Notes under the pieces: model-generated
The model's database searches: none
Told to the model about the DNA's origin: nothing
Seen by the model: only the letters and a program-made list of their open reading frames with translations
NCBI RefSeq assembly: GCF_018991925.1
Contig: NW_024756809.1
Span: 62,001-126,000, forward strand
Origin: Homarus americanus
Taxonomy: Eukaryota; Arthropoda; Malacostraca; Decapoda; Nephropidae
Length of the DNA stretch: 64,000 nucleotides
Direction of reading: 5' to 3'
Position numbers and translations under genes: made by a program
In this document: positions 12,536 through 24,934 of the stretch, piece after piece
How positions within the stretch are numbered: the stretch's first letter is position 1
Layout: every line of letters starts with the position of its first letter

Positions 12536-12664
12536 CTTTGCTCCTAGTGTGTCTTCTGCTCTTTATCCCTCGTGCTGTGCCCGCTGTTTCACTCTCCTGG
12601 TGTGGCCTCGAGTCTTTATTATAAGAGTACAATGAATCTCTTTTGTAATAACTCATCAGAACTT

Positions 12665-12752
12665 AATCTCCTGACTTGACCAAACTTAACGTGACCTGAA
12701 CTAACCTAACGCGAGCTGGTTTAACTTAATTTAACGTAACCTAACCTAACCC
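12665..12752 (-). repeat. Degenerate CCTAA/TTAGG telomere-like patch
   Basis: Several CTAACCTAAC and TTTAACTTAA motifs lie close together and end in a clean GTAACCTAACCTAACCCC stretch. On the minus strand this reads as TTAGG, the usual arthropod telomere repeat. The patch is short and diverged, so an interstitial or chance origin cannot be separated. Confidence 0.55.
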
Positions 12753-13138
12753 CTGTGTACCTCCCACCTCTACACTGTCTCACCTGGAGGTACACTATAA
12801 CCTCTGTGTACCTCACCCTGCCTCCTCGGTTCTATACACTAACATTCTCAGAATCCTTCTGCTTGATTTTGTGGAAACCAACTTTTATCATGGTCCCTCG
12901 TTCATGGAAGTCACATGATGCAGCAGTTGTCGTATACCGTAAAAATGTCCCATTAACAGCGCGATTTACAACAATTTACAAATCTATTTTTATTAACTTA
13001 TTATTTTCGGGATATTTTTTATTGTTTGTTTTAATTGAGAACAAAATCAGGGACAATATATCGGGAAAAAATATATATTGTTTTCACATTCTGAAATACG
13101 TGGAAAACAATTGTGCGTTTTACTCGGAGAAGCTGTGA
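12753..13138. other. Unique AT-rich spacer
   Basis: Non-repetitive. A 127-codon open frame on the plus strand (12755-13138) has no recognisable domain and AT-biased composition like the surrounding DNA. I do not call it a gene. Confidence 0.4.
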
Positions 13139-13139
13139 G

Positions 13140-16100
13140 TTGACACCTACCCATCACCCGGCCACCTACCACCACTACCAGCTGTTGACACCCACCCATC
13201 ACCCGACCACCTGCCACCACTACCAGCTGTTGACACCCACCCATCACCCGACCACCTGCCACCACTACCAGCTGTTGACACCCACCCATGACACCCACCC
13301 ATCAACCTGACCACCTGCCACCACTACCAGCTGCTGACACCTTAACGATCACCTGACCACCTGCCACCACTACCAGCTGTTGACACCCACCCATCACCCG
13401 ACCACCACCACTACCAGCTGGGTTGACACCCACCCATCAACTCCGACACCTGCCACTACTCTACCAGCTGTTGACACCCACCCATCACCCGACCGCTTTC
13501 ACCTACCACCACAACCAGCTGTTGACACTCCATCCATCACCTGACCACCTGCCACCACTACCAGCTGTTGACACCCACTATCACCTGACCACCTGCCACC
13601 ACTACCAGCTGTTGACACCCACCCATCACCCGACCACCTGCCACCACTACCAGCTGTTGAAACCCACCCATCACCTGACCACCTGCCACCACTACCAGCT
13701 GTTGACACCCACCCATCACCTGACCACCTGCCACCACTACCAGCTGTTGACACCCACCCATCACCTGACCACCTGCCACCACTACCAGCTGTTGAAACCC
13801 ACCCATCACCTGACCACCTGCCACCACTACCAGCTGCTGACACCCACTCATCACCCGGACCACCTGCCACCACTACCAGCTGTTGAAACCCACCCATCAC
13901 CCGACCACCTGCCACCACTACCAGCTGTTGACACCTGACCCATCACCCGACCACCTGCCACTACTCACCAGCTGTTGACACCCACCCACCACCGGACCAC
14001 CTGCCACCACAACCAGCTGTTGACACCCACCCATCACCTGACCACCTGCCACCACAACCAGCTGTTGACACCCACCCATCACCCGACCACCTGCTGCCAA
14101 CCAGCTGTTGACACCACCCATCACCCGGACCACCTGCCACCACTACCAGCTGTTGAACCCACCCATCACCTGACCACCTGCCACCACTACCAGCTGTTGA
14201 CACCCACCATCACCTGACCACCTGCCACCACTACCAGCTGTTGACACCTGACCCATCACCCGACCACCTGCCACCACTACCAGCTGTTGACACCCAATCT
14301 ACTCCACCCGACCACCTGCCACCACAACCAGCTGTTGACACTTCACTCAACAATTCGACCACACTGCCACCACAACCAGCTGCTGACACCACCCATCACC
14401 CGACCACTGCCACCACTAACAGCTGCTGAAACCCACCCATCACCTGACCACCTGCCACCACTCACCAGCTGTTGAAACCCACCCATCACCTGACCACCTG
14501 CCACCACTACCAGCTGTTGACACCACCCATCACTCCGACCACCTGCCACCACTACCAGCTGTTGACACTCCATCCATCACCCGACCACCTGCCACCACTA
14601 CCAGCTGTTGAAACCCACCCATCACCCGCGACCACCTGCCACCACTACCAGCTGTTGACACCCACCCATCACCCGACCACCTGCCACCACTACCACAGCT
14701 GTTGACACCCAATTCATCACCCGACCACCTGCCACCACTACCACAGCCGTTGACACCCACCCATCACCCGACCAACCTGCCACTCACTCAACAGCTGCTG
14801 AAACCCACCCATCACCCGACCACCTGCCACCACTACCAGCTGTTGAAACCCACCCATCACCCGACCACCTGCCACCACTACCAGCTGTTGACACCCACCC
14901 ATCATCTGACCACCTGCCACCACTACCAGCTGTTGACACTCCATCCATCACCCGACCACCGCCACTCACTACCAGCTGTTGACACCAACTATCACCCGAC
15001 CACCTGCCACCACTCTCACCAGCTGCTGACACCCAACCATCACCCGACCACCTGCCACCACTACCAGCTGTTGACACCCATCCATCGTTCGACCACCTGC
15101 CACCACTACCAGCTGTTGACACCCACCCATCACCCGACCACCTGCCACCACTACCAGCTGCTGACACTCACCCATCACCCTGACCACCTGCCACCACTTC
15201 ACCAGCTGTTGAAACCCACCCATCACTCCGGACCACCTGCCACCACTACCAGCTGTTGACACCCACCCATCACCCGACCACCTGCCACCACTACCAGCTG
15301 TTGACACCCACCCATCACTCCGCTGACCACCTGCCACTCACTACCAGCTGCTGACACCCACCCATCACCTGACCACCTGCCACCACTCACTAGCTGTTGA
15401 CACTCAATCTATCACTGACCACCTGCCACCACTACCAGCTGTTGACACCCACCCATCACCTGACCACCTGCCACCACTACCAGCTGTTGACACCCCACCC
15501 ATCACCCGACCACCTGCCACCACTACCAGCTGTTGACGCCCACCCATCACCCGACCACCTGCCACCACTACCAGCTGCTGACGCCCACCCATCACCCGAC
15601 CACACCTGCCACTCACTCACCAGCTGTTGACACCCGCACATCACCCGACCACCTGCCACCACTCACCAGCTGTTGACACCTATCCATCACCTGACCACCT
15701 GCCACCACTACCAGCTGTTGACACCATCCATCACCCGACCACCTGCCACCTACCACCAGCTGTTGACGCCCACCTGTCACTCCGACCACCTGCCACCACT
15801 CACCAGCTGTTGACGCCCACCCATCAATTCGACCACCTGCCACCACTACCAGCTGCTGACACCTGCACATCACCCGACCACCTGCCACTACCACCAGCTG
15901 TTGACACCCATCCATCACCCGACCACCTGCCACCACTACCAGCTGTTGACACCCATCCATCACCCGACCACCTGCCACCACTACCAGCTGTTGACGCCCA
16001 CCCACTCCGCTGACCACACCTGCCACCACTACCAGCTGTTGACACCCATCCATCACCCGACCACCTGCCACACTACTCAATAGCTGCTGACACCACCCAT

Positions 16101-16446
16101 CACCCGACCACCTGCCACCACTACCAGCTGACGCCCACCCATCACCCGACCACCTGCCACCACTACCAGCTGTTGACACCCACCCATCACCCACCTTCTG
16201 CCACCACTACCAGCTGTTGACACCCGCCATCACCGACCACCTGCCACACTACCAGCTGTTGAAACCCACCCATCACCCGACCACCTGCCACCACTACCAG
16301 CTGTTGACACCCATCCATCACCCGACCACCTGCCACCACTACCAGCTGTTGACACCCACCCATCACCCGACCACCTGCCACCACTACCAGCTGTTGACAC
16401 CCACCCATCACCCGACCACCTGCCACCACTACCAGCTGTTGACACC
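13140..16446. repeat. About 45-bp minisatellite, about 74 copies
   Basis: The core is CCACCTGCCACCACTACCAG, followed by CTGTTGACACCCACCC and ATCACCCGA. Substitution variants (GTTGAA for GTTGAC, CCTGAC for CCCGAC, GCTGAC for GTTGAC) are distributed in patches. The first three and last four units are clean, and the interior has many one- to four-base indels. Twenty or so open frames of 60-190 codons on both strands derive from the repeat alone. CAGCTG occurs once per unit, an E-box and PvuII palindrome. Confidence 0.97.
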
Positions 16447-16454
16447 TCCGCTCA

Positions 16455-16610
16455 TGGCACCTCCCACCTTTAAATGGATTTCTGTACTATATGACATCAC
16501 AAGTTTGGGAAGTGAAGGTGGTGGAGTGCAGTGCCAGCGACCACACTGCTTCATTGAGTGCCTATGATGTATTGTATGGTGTGCTGTATCAACACTCTCC
16601 CCCACGAGCA
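16455..16610 (+). mobile_element. Partial tRNA-derived SINE copy
   Basis: It contains TTTAAATGG, then GAAGGTGGTGGAGTGCAGTG, CCAGCGACCACACTG, GAGTGCCTATG, GTGTGCTGTATCAACAC and GCAGTCAT in the same order as the better-preserved copy at 28.5 kb (AAATGGG, GAGTGCTTAG, GTGTGCTGTATCCACAC, GCAGTCAT). The left part abuts the 45-bp array. Assignment is by shared motif order. Confidence 0.6.
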
Positions 16611-17290
16611 GTCATAGGTCCCACTGTCACTCCTGTCAGGGAATAGTGTAGGTCGCACTTTGTATAAAAAATTGACAATAGCGAAATTTCAGGTCGACGT
16701 ACACTCATTAAAGTCATCTATTTCAGGTACTGTAGTTGAAATAAAACGTTTGTTGTTTTAATGAAGTTTAATGTCTCAGTTCGTCTTAATGCTGTGTCGT
16801 ATTGTTTTAGTAAAAGGTTTAAAAGTCCGTCTGGGTAAAATTATCAGGCTTTTATTCTTAAGTAACATTAACCTTTTATGTCCTCGTCAGTAAATGTTGA
16901 TGATTGTGCCGCAGTAAACACCACGCTGTCGTAACCAGGTTAAGTCGTCGTTCAGTAACCAGGTTAATGTTCTCTCGGCTATGAAGGAAATAGTGTTTGT
17001 GTTTACTGATTCACTTGTGACTCACGCTGACTATAACAAAATTAAGAGGAAATAGTGATGATGAAACCGAAGGACTGAACATTTTATTCCCCGATAGGAG
17101 AAGCGGAGGGCGGCGTGTGTCGGTGGACAGTTATCGTCCACATCTCACCTTTAATCGTAGGATGGAGGAGCCTGAAATTATTGCCTCCATCTCTCACCAA
17201 ATTGATAATTACTACCCACAGGTTTCGGGTCTTCACCAGGTGGTAAATTCCACACAGGGAAGTAAATCACAGGAGACAATGGTGAGCATT
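16611..17290. other. Unique region, no feature recognised
   Basis: A short tandem echo of AACCAGGTTAA occurs near 16935-16965. Otherwise it is non-repetitive and without a credible coding frame. Confidence 0.5.
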
Positions 17291-17293
17291 TGT

Positions 17294-17424
17294 AGACGAC
17301 CACCATGTTGGTATGTGGGGGACGACCACCATGTTGGTATGTGGGGGACGACCACCATGTTGGTATGTAGGGGACGACCACCATGTTGGTATGTAGGGGA
17401 CGACCACCATGTTGGTATGTAGGG
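17294..17424. repeat. 26-bp minisatellite, five copies
   Basis: The core is GACCACCATGTTGGTATGTA followed by GGGGAC. The first two units read GTGGGGG and the last three GTAGGGG. Confidence 0.95.
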
Positions 17425-18034
17425 GACACAGCTTATGTTGTTTACTGTTTGTCAGAGGTGGTGTATCGTCTGCTGGTGGGGGAAGGAGGTTGATTCTTGA
17501 CCACCCTGTCTCTGTGAACGTAATGAACACGGGTAAAAGTTTTGTAGTTTGAGAGTCGATCTGGGTAAAGAATCGTCGCCGTTGGCTCTGGGTTTTTATT
17601 TAGACAAACGCTTTGACTTTTACTGAAACCTTTTATTTGATTTTTACTTTATTTTTATTTATTCGTGAGGGAATTTTTCGAGCTAGTAAAGTAAAAGATG
17701 CAGCAGTATTTGTTATATTGACATAGTTCGCCCCATCTTTATTTTTAGTTTAATTATACTTATTTATGGGTAAGTCTATTGGTAGTTTGATAATGAGTTT
17801 GTATTTCTTGCATTAGAGAGAAACTGTGTTGTATTGACAGGTAAGTGGGCAGCTACCAAACAGGGAGGTAATACCGCCTGGGAAGATATTGGAAGCATAA
17901 TGTGTTGTCTAATGGTAGACCCTGCTGCCATATGGCATCACAAAAATTGTGACCAAGTCCCAGGTTACTGATCTGTCTTTCTGCCTCATTTACACACAAT
18001 TGCAGGGTCTCAATTGTTTCTCTTACTTTGACAA
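17425..18034. other. Unique AT-rich spacer
   Basis: No coding frame, RNA gene or element end was recognised. Confidence 0.5.
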
Positions 18035-18363
<329 letters not shown>

Positions 18364-18465
18364 TTGACCCAGCCCTGACGTGGGTCATTGACCTGTGCCT
18401 TGGGAGGACTAATCCCGTAAAAAAAAAACCAGAAGAAAGTATAGGTTGTGAAAAACTTGGGAGTG

Positions 18466-18510
18466 TTGTGTTGTGTTGTGTTGCATTATGTTGTGCTGTG
18501 TTGTGTTGTT
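18466..18510. repeat. (GTGTT)n pentanucleotide tract
   Basis: Roughly eight TTGTG units with two interruptions (TTGCATTATG and TTGTGCTG). Confidence 0.85.
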
Positions 18511-18544
18511 TGTGACGTGTTACTGAGTATGGGGAGAGTCAGAG

Positions 18545-19098
18545 TAGGTTGAGAGGGGGAAGTGGTAGACAGCAGGTGTGAGAGGGGGAAGTGTGAGAGG
18601 GGGAAGTGGTAGACAGCAGGTGTGAGAGGGGACAGCAGGTGTGGAGGGGAAGTGATAGACAGCAGAGAGGGGAAGTGGTAGACAGCAGGTGTGGGAGAGG
18701 GGGAAGTGGTAGCAGGTGGGAGAGGGAAGTGATAGACAGCAGGTGTGAGAGGGAAAGTGGTAGACAGCAGGTGTGAGGGGAAAGTAGACAGCAGGTGTGA
18801 GAGGGGGAAGTGGTAGACAGGGGAGAGGGGGGGAAGTGGTAGACAGGTGTGAGAGGGGAAAGGGTAGACAGCAGGAGAGGGGAAGTGGTAGACAGCAGGT
18901 GTGAGAGGGGAAAGTGGTAGACAGCAGGTGTGAGAGGGGGAAGTGGTAGACAGCAGGTGTGAGAGGGGAAAGTGGTAGACAGCAGGTGTGAGAGGGGAAA
19001 GTGGTAGACAGCAGGTGTGAGAGGGGAAAGTGGTAGACAGCAGGTGTGAGAGAGGGAAGTGGTACACAGCAGGCGTGAGAGGGGGAAGTGGTAGACGT
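18545..19098. repeat. About 29-bp purine-rich minisatellite, about 20 copies
   Basis: The core is GGAAGTGGTAGACAGCAGGT followed by GTGAGAGGG. Units from about 18890 to 19090 are regular, and those from 18590 to 18890 are shortened. Three overlapping minus-strand open frames of about 200 codons come only from this array. Confidence 0.95.
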
Positions 19099-19230
19099 GG
19101 CACCACCTCTCACGCACACATGTTGGCGAGGCACCAGTTATGTAATAAATAAAATGTTATATATTGAACATGACAAGAACATTATGCAAATGAGGTGAGG
19201 CACAAACAGGTATAAACCGTTATTAACATA

Positions 19231-19231
<1 letters not shown>

Positions 19232-19276
<45 letters not shown>
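19232..19276. repeat. (AC)n microsatellite
   Basis: A perfect dinucleotide run of about 45 bases. Confidence 0.98.
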
Positions 19277-19278
<2 letters not shown>

Positions 19279-21731
19279 AGGTTGTATTGATGTTCAGTAT
19301 CTCTGTTCAACACAATTTTAGATGAACAGCCGAAGCGAACACTGGCGTTGATAGCTTTAGTAAAATTTTATTTAGTTGAGAGTAAACTATTTGTATATTG
19401 TTGGCAGCATAACAAAAAGGACAAAATCACCGGCTATTCACATTCTCTCAGTTTTCATACACTGATGGACTCGGGTGTCACTTTTTTTTTTTTGTTGGGC
19501 TTTGGAGTTTTTATATTTTAGATGGTCACAGTATATTAATTTTTTGACGTATCACCATAATAATAAACGTACATTGTATTATAATTACTTTACATTTATA
19601 CTTTATTTAATGAACTCATGTGGACACACCAGTCAGATGTCACGTCATGTAATTAAATGACTTCACGGGGACCGACCTCTGTGTTATGATTGGTGCCACC
19701 CGCCCACACACCCGCCCACACGACTCATGGTCCTTAAGGCGCTGTCAACGCCACTCACACCCACCCAGGAGCATTGAACTTTATGTATCCAGGATATTGA
19801 TCACCTTGATGTTGATGTTTATATTTCTTAACTACTGTGTGTCTGGTATACCTATTCATCTAACACTAGTTTTCTCTCATTACAGGTAGGTGGTGGAGGC
19901 AGGTGGAAGCTACGGTGTGCATGGGTAAGTTGGTCCACACTCACCCTGTATCTCACCCTGTATCTCACGTTGACCTTTGAATTCTCACAAAAATTATTAA
20001 AGATTAGTGGTAGTTTATTTCGTGTATGTTTAAGTTTTTAGAGCAGATGCGTAAAAGTTCTGGTAAATCTTTGACTTATAAATGGATTGAATATTACCCC
20101 CTGGGTCCTGGTGGTTTCCTTAAGCTGAGAAAATTGTGTGATAGTCGGCGGGGAAGAATTATTTGCCTTTGGACCTTGAAAATACTGTACTGTCGTCTTT
20201 AGATGAGAAAAATAAATGAGACAGTTCAGGTTGATTACTTCGACTAGGAAGGGAGACAAGTGTTCGTTTTCAGTACATTTACACTCTTAACTCCCACGAG
20301 GCTCTCCACCCGCCCGTAACTCTCCAGTCCCAAACTGTGTAAGTCTGACTATGCGTCGTTAGCCCGGAGCTCACCTCCCCCCTCCCCGTTTTTTATAGTG
20401 GAGGAAAATCGCTAGTCCTCCGGCAGCAGCTGGAGATGAGGGTTGCCAAAGTCACCACTAGTGGCTATTATATGGCTCCTTAGAAACGATTAAGTCGTGC
20501 GGGTCACATACATACCTGTACTGTATACTTCACATCTAAAAATTCATGTAAAATAAAAGACTATATTTTCCCCAGTGTCGCTCGTGCTAGAAAATTGTCA
20601 AAAACCATTTGCTTTAAGAACACGTTTGCCGTATTAAACACAGTTGTCGATCTTGCCTAGCCCAGCTTGATCTAACTCCCTGTGGCCCAACACGAACTAA
20701 ACCAACCCAAGTCACCAGAAGATACGGACGAGTTCATCATTTGTTAACAAGAAAAAGGCTGGTGGAGTCATCAGCTCAAGCCGGTAGTTAATATCGTGGT
20801 AGCACATCCTCCCTACACACAGCTGGGGCATCACCCTAGCCTGGAGACCATATCGGTGTCGGCAAGTCAGCAACACCCGCGTCTGATTTACAACTTATGG
20901 GCCGCTGCCGTCACCACCCTGTGTAGTGGGCGGGGAATTTTTTTTTACATTCCGCCATAAATGTGTTACGGCATAGTGAATCTCTTGTCCGTCTGTATGT
21001 GTTTCTTACTTCGTTAATTTATCTGTTTTAGGAAGTTTCTGAGATCTTATAGGACGGGGAGGCCATGTGTGAGGAGGTGGTTATCCAGGTCTTGTGGAGG
21101 TGTTTATTAACTTCATCATATAACTCATACACAGTCTATTTGAGGTCACCTTAACTACTGATTTATAACTCTTTAAAAGTTTATTAATAGTTAAAAGAGT
21201 CTACCAGTACTTGTAGTGTGAAAATTTGTATATTGTTATGGTGATGAAGAGTCTGCCCGCACTACCCCAACCCGCGACCCATCTACAGTATGTCTGCCAC
21301 AGTGATCCACCTCAGATTAAAACTTAGATGATATAAGATCACATTTAACAAGTCACAATCTAGTGAGTCCATAACGTAATACATCATAAGATTTAAATAA
21401 ACAGGTAATTGTAAAATCAAACTAGTCATTGTCAACCAAAGTAACCATGTGTGCAACCTCATCCTAAATCCTAGGTTAGCTTAGTTAGCCAACAAACTCT
21501 GTAATATGTAAAACAAGGGGTGTCGTCCCCCTCTGTTTAACTCATCAAACTTCTTTTCCAACCTTTACCCCCACGACTATATGTCATGACTTCTCTATCC
21601 CTCATGTCTGACTGTGTCTTGAGTCCCAGCATGCCTTCCATCCATTCCCCATCTTTACCCTAAAAAAAAAAGGGGGGGGGGTGTACAGTACTCGTTAGAC
21701 TAGCCCTCACTGCCTCCAAAGATTTCATTCA
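19277..21731. other. Longest unique stretch (about 2.4 kb), no gene recognised
   Basis: This is the longest region without tandem arrays. It is AT-rich with a more GC-balanced part at about 20280-20950. Open frames are short (at most 73 codons) and unlike known families. Candidate splice-like signals are too common here to support exons. A poly-A/poly-G junction lies at about 21661-21681. I see nothing I can name. Confidence 0.5.
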
Positions 21732-21783
21732 TTTAACCCCTTGAGTACGAGGACCTTACAGTCATCGTACTCAAGGGGTTAAA
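21732..21783. repeat. Perfect 19-bp inverted repeat at the edge of the 23-bp array
   Basis: TTTAACCCCTTGAGTACGA at 21732-21750 is exactly complementary to 21765-21783, leaving a 14-base loop. The right arm is the first unit of the adjacent array, and the left arm is that unit inverted. Confidence 0.95.
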
Positions 21784-22058
21784 GTCATCGTTTTCAAGGG
21801 ATTAACACCATCGTACTCCAGGGATTAACACCATCGTACTCAAGGGATTAACACCATCGTACTCAAGGGATTAACACCATCGTACTCAAGGGATTAACAC
21901 CATCGTACTCAAGGGATTAACACCATCGTACTCAAGGGATTAACACCATCGTACTCAAGGGATTAACACCATCGTACTCAAGGGATTAACACCATCGTAC
22001 TCAAGGGATTAACACCATCGTACTCAAGGGATTAACACCATCGTACTCAAGGGGGTAA
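21784..22058 (-). repeat. 23-bp minisatellite, about 12 copies, CTTGAGTACGATGG family
   Basis: On the plus strand the core reads TTAACACCATCGTACTCAAG followed by GGA. On the minus strand it is CCTTGAGTACGATGGTGTTA, closely similar to the unit of the array at 62.28 kb (CTTTGAGGACGATGGTTGAA). All units but the first two are identical. Confidence 0.95.
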
Positions 22059-22283
22059 ATAATATGAAACATCCGCCAGAGGTTAATCGTTCGTTATAAT
22101 TTCGTTGTGTAAGGGAGAAAGTGTGTGTATCTAACCACCACTTAAGAGTTATTAACTGCCATTACAGGTCGAATGGTTGTTATTATTAAACCCGGGAATT
22201 AATCTAGCTAATGGGTGACCAAATTCCATCTTTGTTCGTCTGTGTTTACGTGTTGCTGAGTGTACAGTATTGTCTTGTCTCCA

Positions 22284-22745
22284 GATTTAATTCACTTGTT
22301 AATTATGTGGCACTAATTATCTTACCTAATTAATTGTGTGGCATTAATTATATTCCTTAATTAATTGTGTGGTACTAATTAGCTTCCCCTAATTAAAATG
22401 TGTGGCACTAATTATCTTCCATTAATTATGTGGCATTAATTATCTTGCCTTAGTTAATTATGTGGCACTAATTATCTTGCCTTAGTTAATTATGTGGCAT
22501 TAATTATCTTGCCTTAGTTTATTATGTGGCACTAATTATATTCCTTAATTAAAATGTGTGGCACTAATTACCTTACCCTAGTTAATTATGTGGTACTAAT
22601 GAGCCTCCGTAAATTAATTGTGGTAATTATATTCCTTCATTGCGTGGTACTAATTGTCTTCTTAATTAATAGTGGTATTAATTATGTTCCTTTATTAATT
22701 GTGGTACTAATTATCTGTAATTAATTGTGTGGAACCAATATAATC
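22284..22745. repeat. Degenerate 30-37 bp AT-rich tandem repeat
   Basis: About fourteen diverged units share AATTATGTGGCACTAATTAT and a CTTGCCTTAG-like linker. Each unit holds TAATTA palindromes, the core bound by many homeodomain proteins. Divergence between units is higher than in the neighbouring arrays. Confidence 0.85.
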
Positions 22746-22817
22746 TTATCTTTTCTCTTTCTTTTTTTGGTAATTATTATTCCTACTCTTAATTATATTA
22801 ATTTTGATTTGCTTCCC

Positions 22818-23566
22818 CAGTTAAGTGTCTTCCCCCAGTTAAGTGTCTTCCCCTGTTAAGTGTCTTCCCCCAGTTAAGTGTCTTACCCCAGTTAAGTGTC
22901 TTCCCCCAGTTAAGTGTCTCCCCCCAGTTAAGTGTCTTACCCCAGTTAAGTGTCTTACCCCAGTTAAGTGTCTTCCCCCAGTTAAGTGTCTTACCCCAGT
23001 TAAGTGTCTTCCCCCAGTTAAGTGTCTCCCCCCAGTTAAGTGTCTTACCCCAGTTAAGTGTCTTACCCCAGTTAAGTGTCTTCCCCCAGTTAAGTGTCTC
23101 CCCCAGTTAAGTGTCTTACCCCAGTTAAGTGTCCCCAGTTAAGTGTCTTCCCCCAGTTAAGTGTCTTCCCCCAGTTAAGTGTCTTACCCCAGTTAAGTGT
23201 CTTCCCCCAGTGTCTTAAAGTGTCCCCCCCAGTTAAGTGTCTTCCCCCCAGTTAAGTGTCTGTCTCCCCCAGTTAAGTGTCTTACCCCAGTTAAGTGTCT
23301 TCCCCAGTTAAGTGTCTTCCCCCAGTTAAGTGTCTCCCCCCAGTTAAGTGTCTTACCCCAGTTAAGTGTCTTCCCCCAGTTAAGTGTCTTCCCCCAGTTA
23401 AGTGTCCCCCCAGTTAAGTGTCTTCCCTAGTTAGTGTCTTCCCCCAGTTAAGTGTCTTCCCCCAGTTAAGTGTCTCCCCCCAGTTAAGTGTCTTACCCCA
23501 GTTAAGTGTCTTCCCCCAGTTAAGTGTCTTCCCCCAGTTAAGTGTCCCCCCAGTTAAGTGTCTCCC
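22818..23566. repeat. 18-bp minisatellite, about 41 copies
   Basis: The unit is CCCCCAGTTAAGTGTCTT, with variants CTTACC, CTTCCC and CTCCCC in the linker. The block 23300-23400 is repeated almost exactly at 23430-23550, so part of the array has duplicated as a larger unit. Confidence 0.96.
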
Positions 23567-23766
23567 CTCACGTCTGTACATCCTAAACTATTTAGTGAAA
23601 CAGCTCATAAATATCATGTTATAAATTATTCTCCTGGCCAGATACAGGTACCATTTAGACAGGTGCTGACTATTTTTGGACAGGAACCATGGTGACGGTA
23701 CCCCCTCCTATTGTGACAGGTGAAGGACGCGTGTTCTCTTATCCTTTTGTTGATGATTAATGAAAG

Positions 23767-23769
<3 letters not shown>

Positions 23770-23852
<83 letters not shown>
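23770..23852. repeat. (TC)n microsatellite
   Basis: A perfect run of about 82 bases. Confidence 0.98.
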
Positions 23853-23854
<2 letters not shown>

Positions 23855-23927
23855 GTGAGGTTTCGTTGTGTGAGTAAGTTTCGTTAGGTTAGCGTTTGGG
23901 TTCATCAAGATCAGTTGCGTTATCCTA

Positions 23928-24934
23928 AATAATAATAATAATAATAATAATAATAATTAACGGTTTATTGAAAGAGCTTGGCAGCCAGAAGGCTGAAAAT
24001 ATACAGTTACATATTTGGGGAATGGGTTACGAATTACAAATAATATACAAGTGACATAAGTGACACAAATAAGACATATAGTAACTTAGATGGGGATCAG
24101 CTCAAAATACAGTTCATTTCAACATAGTGACAGTGTAGGGAGCAGTGTTTACTGGGAGTGAATACACTGATTTATTACATGTTATTGATAATTTTACAAT
24201 GGTTGGGACTGGGCTGTTCTTATAGCGATCAGTTCGTGCACGTATGGGCTGGATGCGGTTGTGGTGTCGAACAGCAATTCTCGGACAGGGGATCTCAGGT
24301 GGTAGTAGGGGCCGGTGTCGAGGATGGTGTAGAAGCTTCTTACCAAATTTGCAGATGAGGTCGTGGTGATGGTCGAGTGGAGAGCTCGAAAAGGTCAGTG
24401 TGTTGAGCGCTTCTTGATATGTGAGAAGGGGAGAGAATAATCTTGCATGCCCTCTTTTGCACTTTTTCTGGTGTTTACGTTGTGTGGCATTTAGGAGGAA
24501 GACCAGGTGGGGAGGCATAGTGAGCTTGGGAAGTATGAATGTTGTGTAAACACTGAGGAGCTCGGGTGCAGGAACCTGAGGGACTTGAGTCGGCGGAGGA
24601 GGTGGAGACGGAAACTGGAGGATTTGACAACTTCACTGACGTGTGGTTTCCATTTAGTTTGTTGTCTATGGTGACGCCGAGGAGCTTCGTGGAATCTACA
24701 ACCTGGAGTGTGTTCGGACCTAGGGTAATGGAAGGAGGTGGGACAATGTCGGAGGAGAGGTTGATGTGCATAACCATTGTCTTGGTATGGTTGATGGTGA
24801 CATGGTTGTTGGTGGCCCAGTTTTGGAGACTGTTCAATAAATCCTGAAGGGCGGTATAGTTGGGAGCGGAATTGTTGACGCTGATCCCAATGGTGGAGTC
24901 GTCGACATATTTCCATAGCCCAGGTTACCGTATG
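23928..24934 (-). mobile_element. Decayed, 5'-truncated non-LTR retrotransposon (LINE) with reverse transcriptase fragment
   Basis: Read on the minus strand, codons at about 24917-24900 give WKYVDD, the catalytic aspartate pair of reverse transcriptases, followed by a typical LINE thumb region (NWATNNHV, TKTMVMH, LLGVTIDNKLN). The frame then shifts by one base near 24652, continuing as WKPHVSEVVKSSSFRLHLLRRLKSL. After further shifts near 24490-24560 come KFGKKLL and RHRPLLPP and a short 3' end with an AATAAA on the minus strand and an (ATT)n tail at 23957-23928. Everything upstream of the YVDD motif is missing. It is non-functional, by sequence. The LINE clade (CR1/L2-like suggested by the microsatellite tail) is inference. 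Confidence 0.85.

Noticed and set aside
12665..12752. True chromosome end at the CCTAA patch
   Set aside because: It is short, degenerate and continuous with unique sequence on both sides.
13140..16446. Possible CRISPR-like array (regular spacing, about 45-bp period)
   Set aside because: There are no unique spacers: the entire unit repeats. The setting is eukaryotic and no cas-like genes are present. The same applies to every other array in the window.
22284..22745. Homeodomain-site cluster (repeated TAATTA) as an enhancer
   Set aside because: The sites are inherent to an AT-rich tandem repeat. Without conservation or chromatin data the claim has no support.
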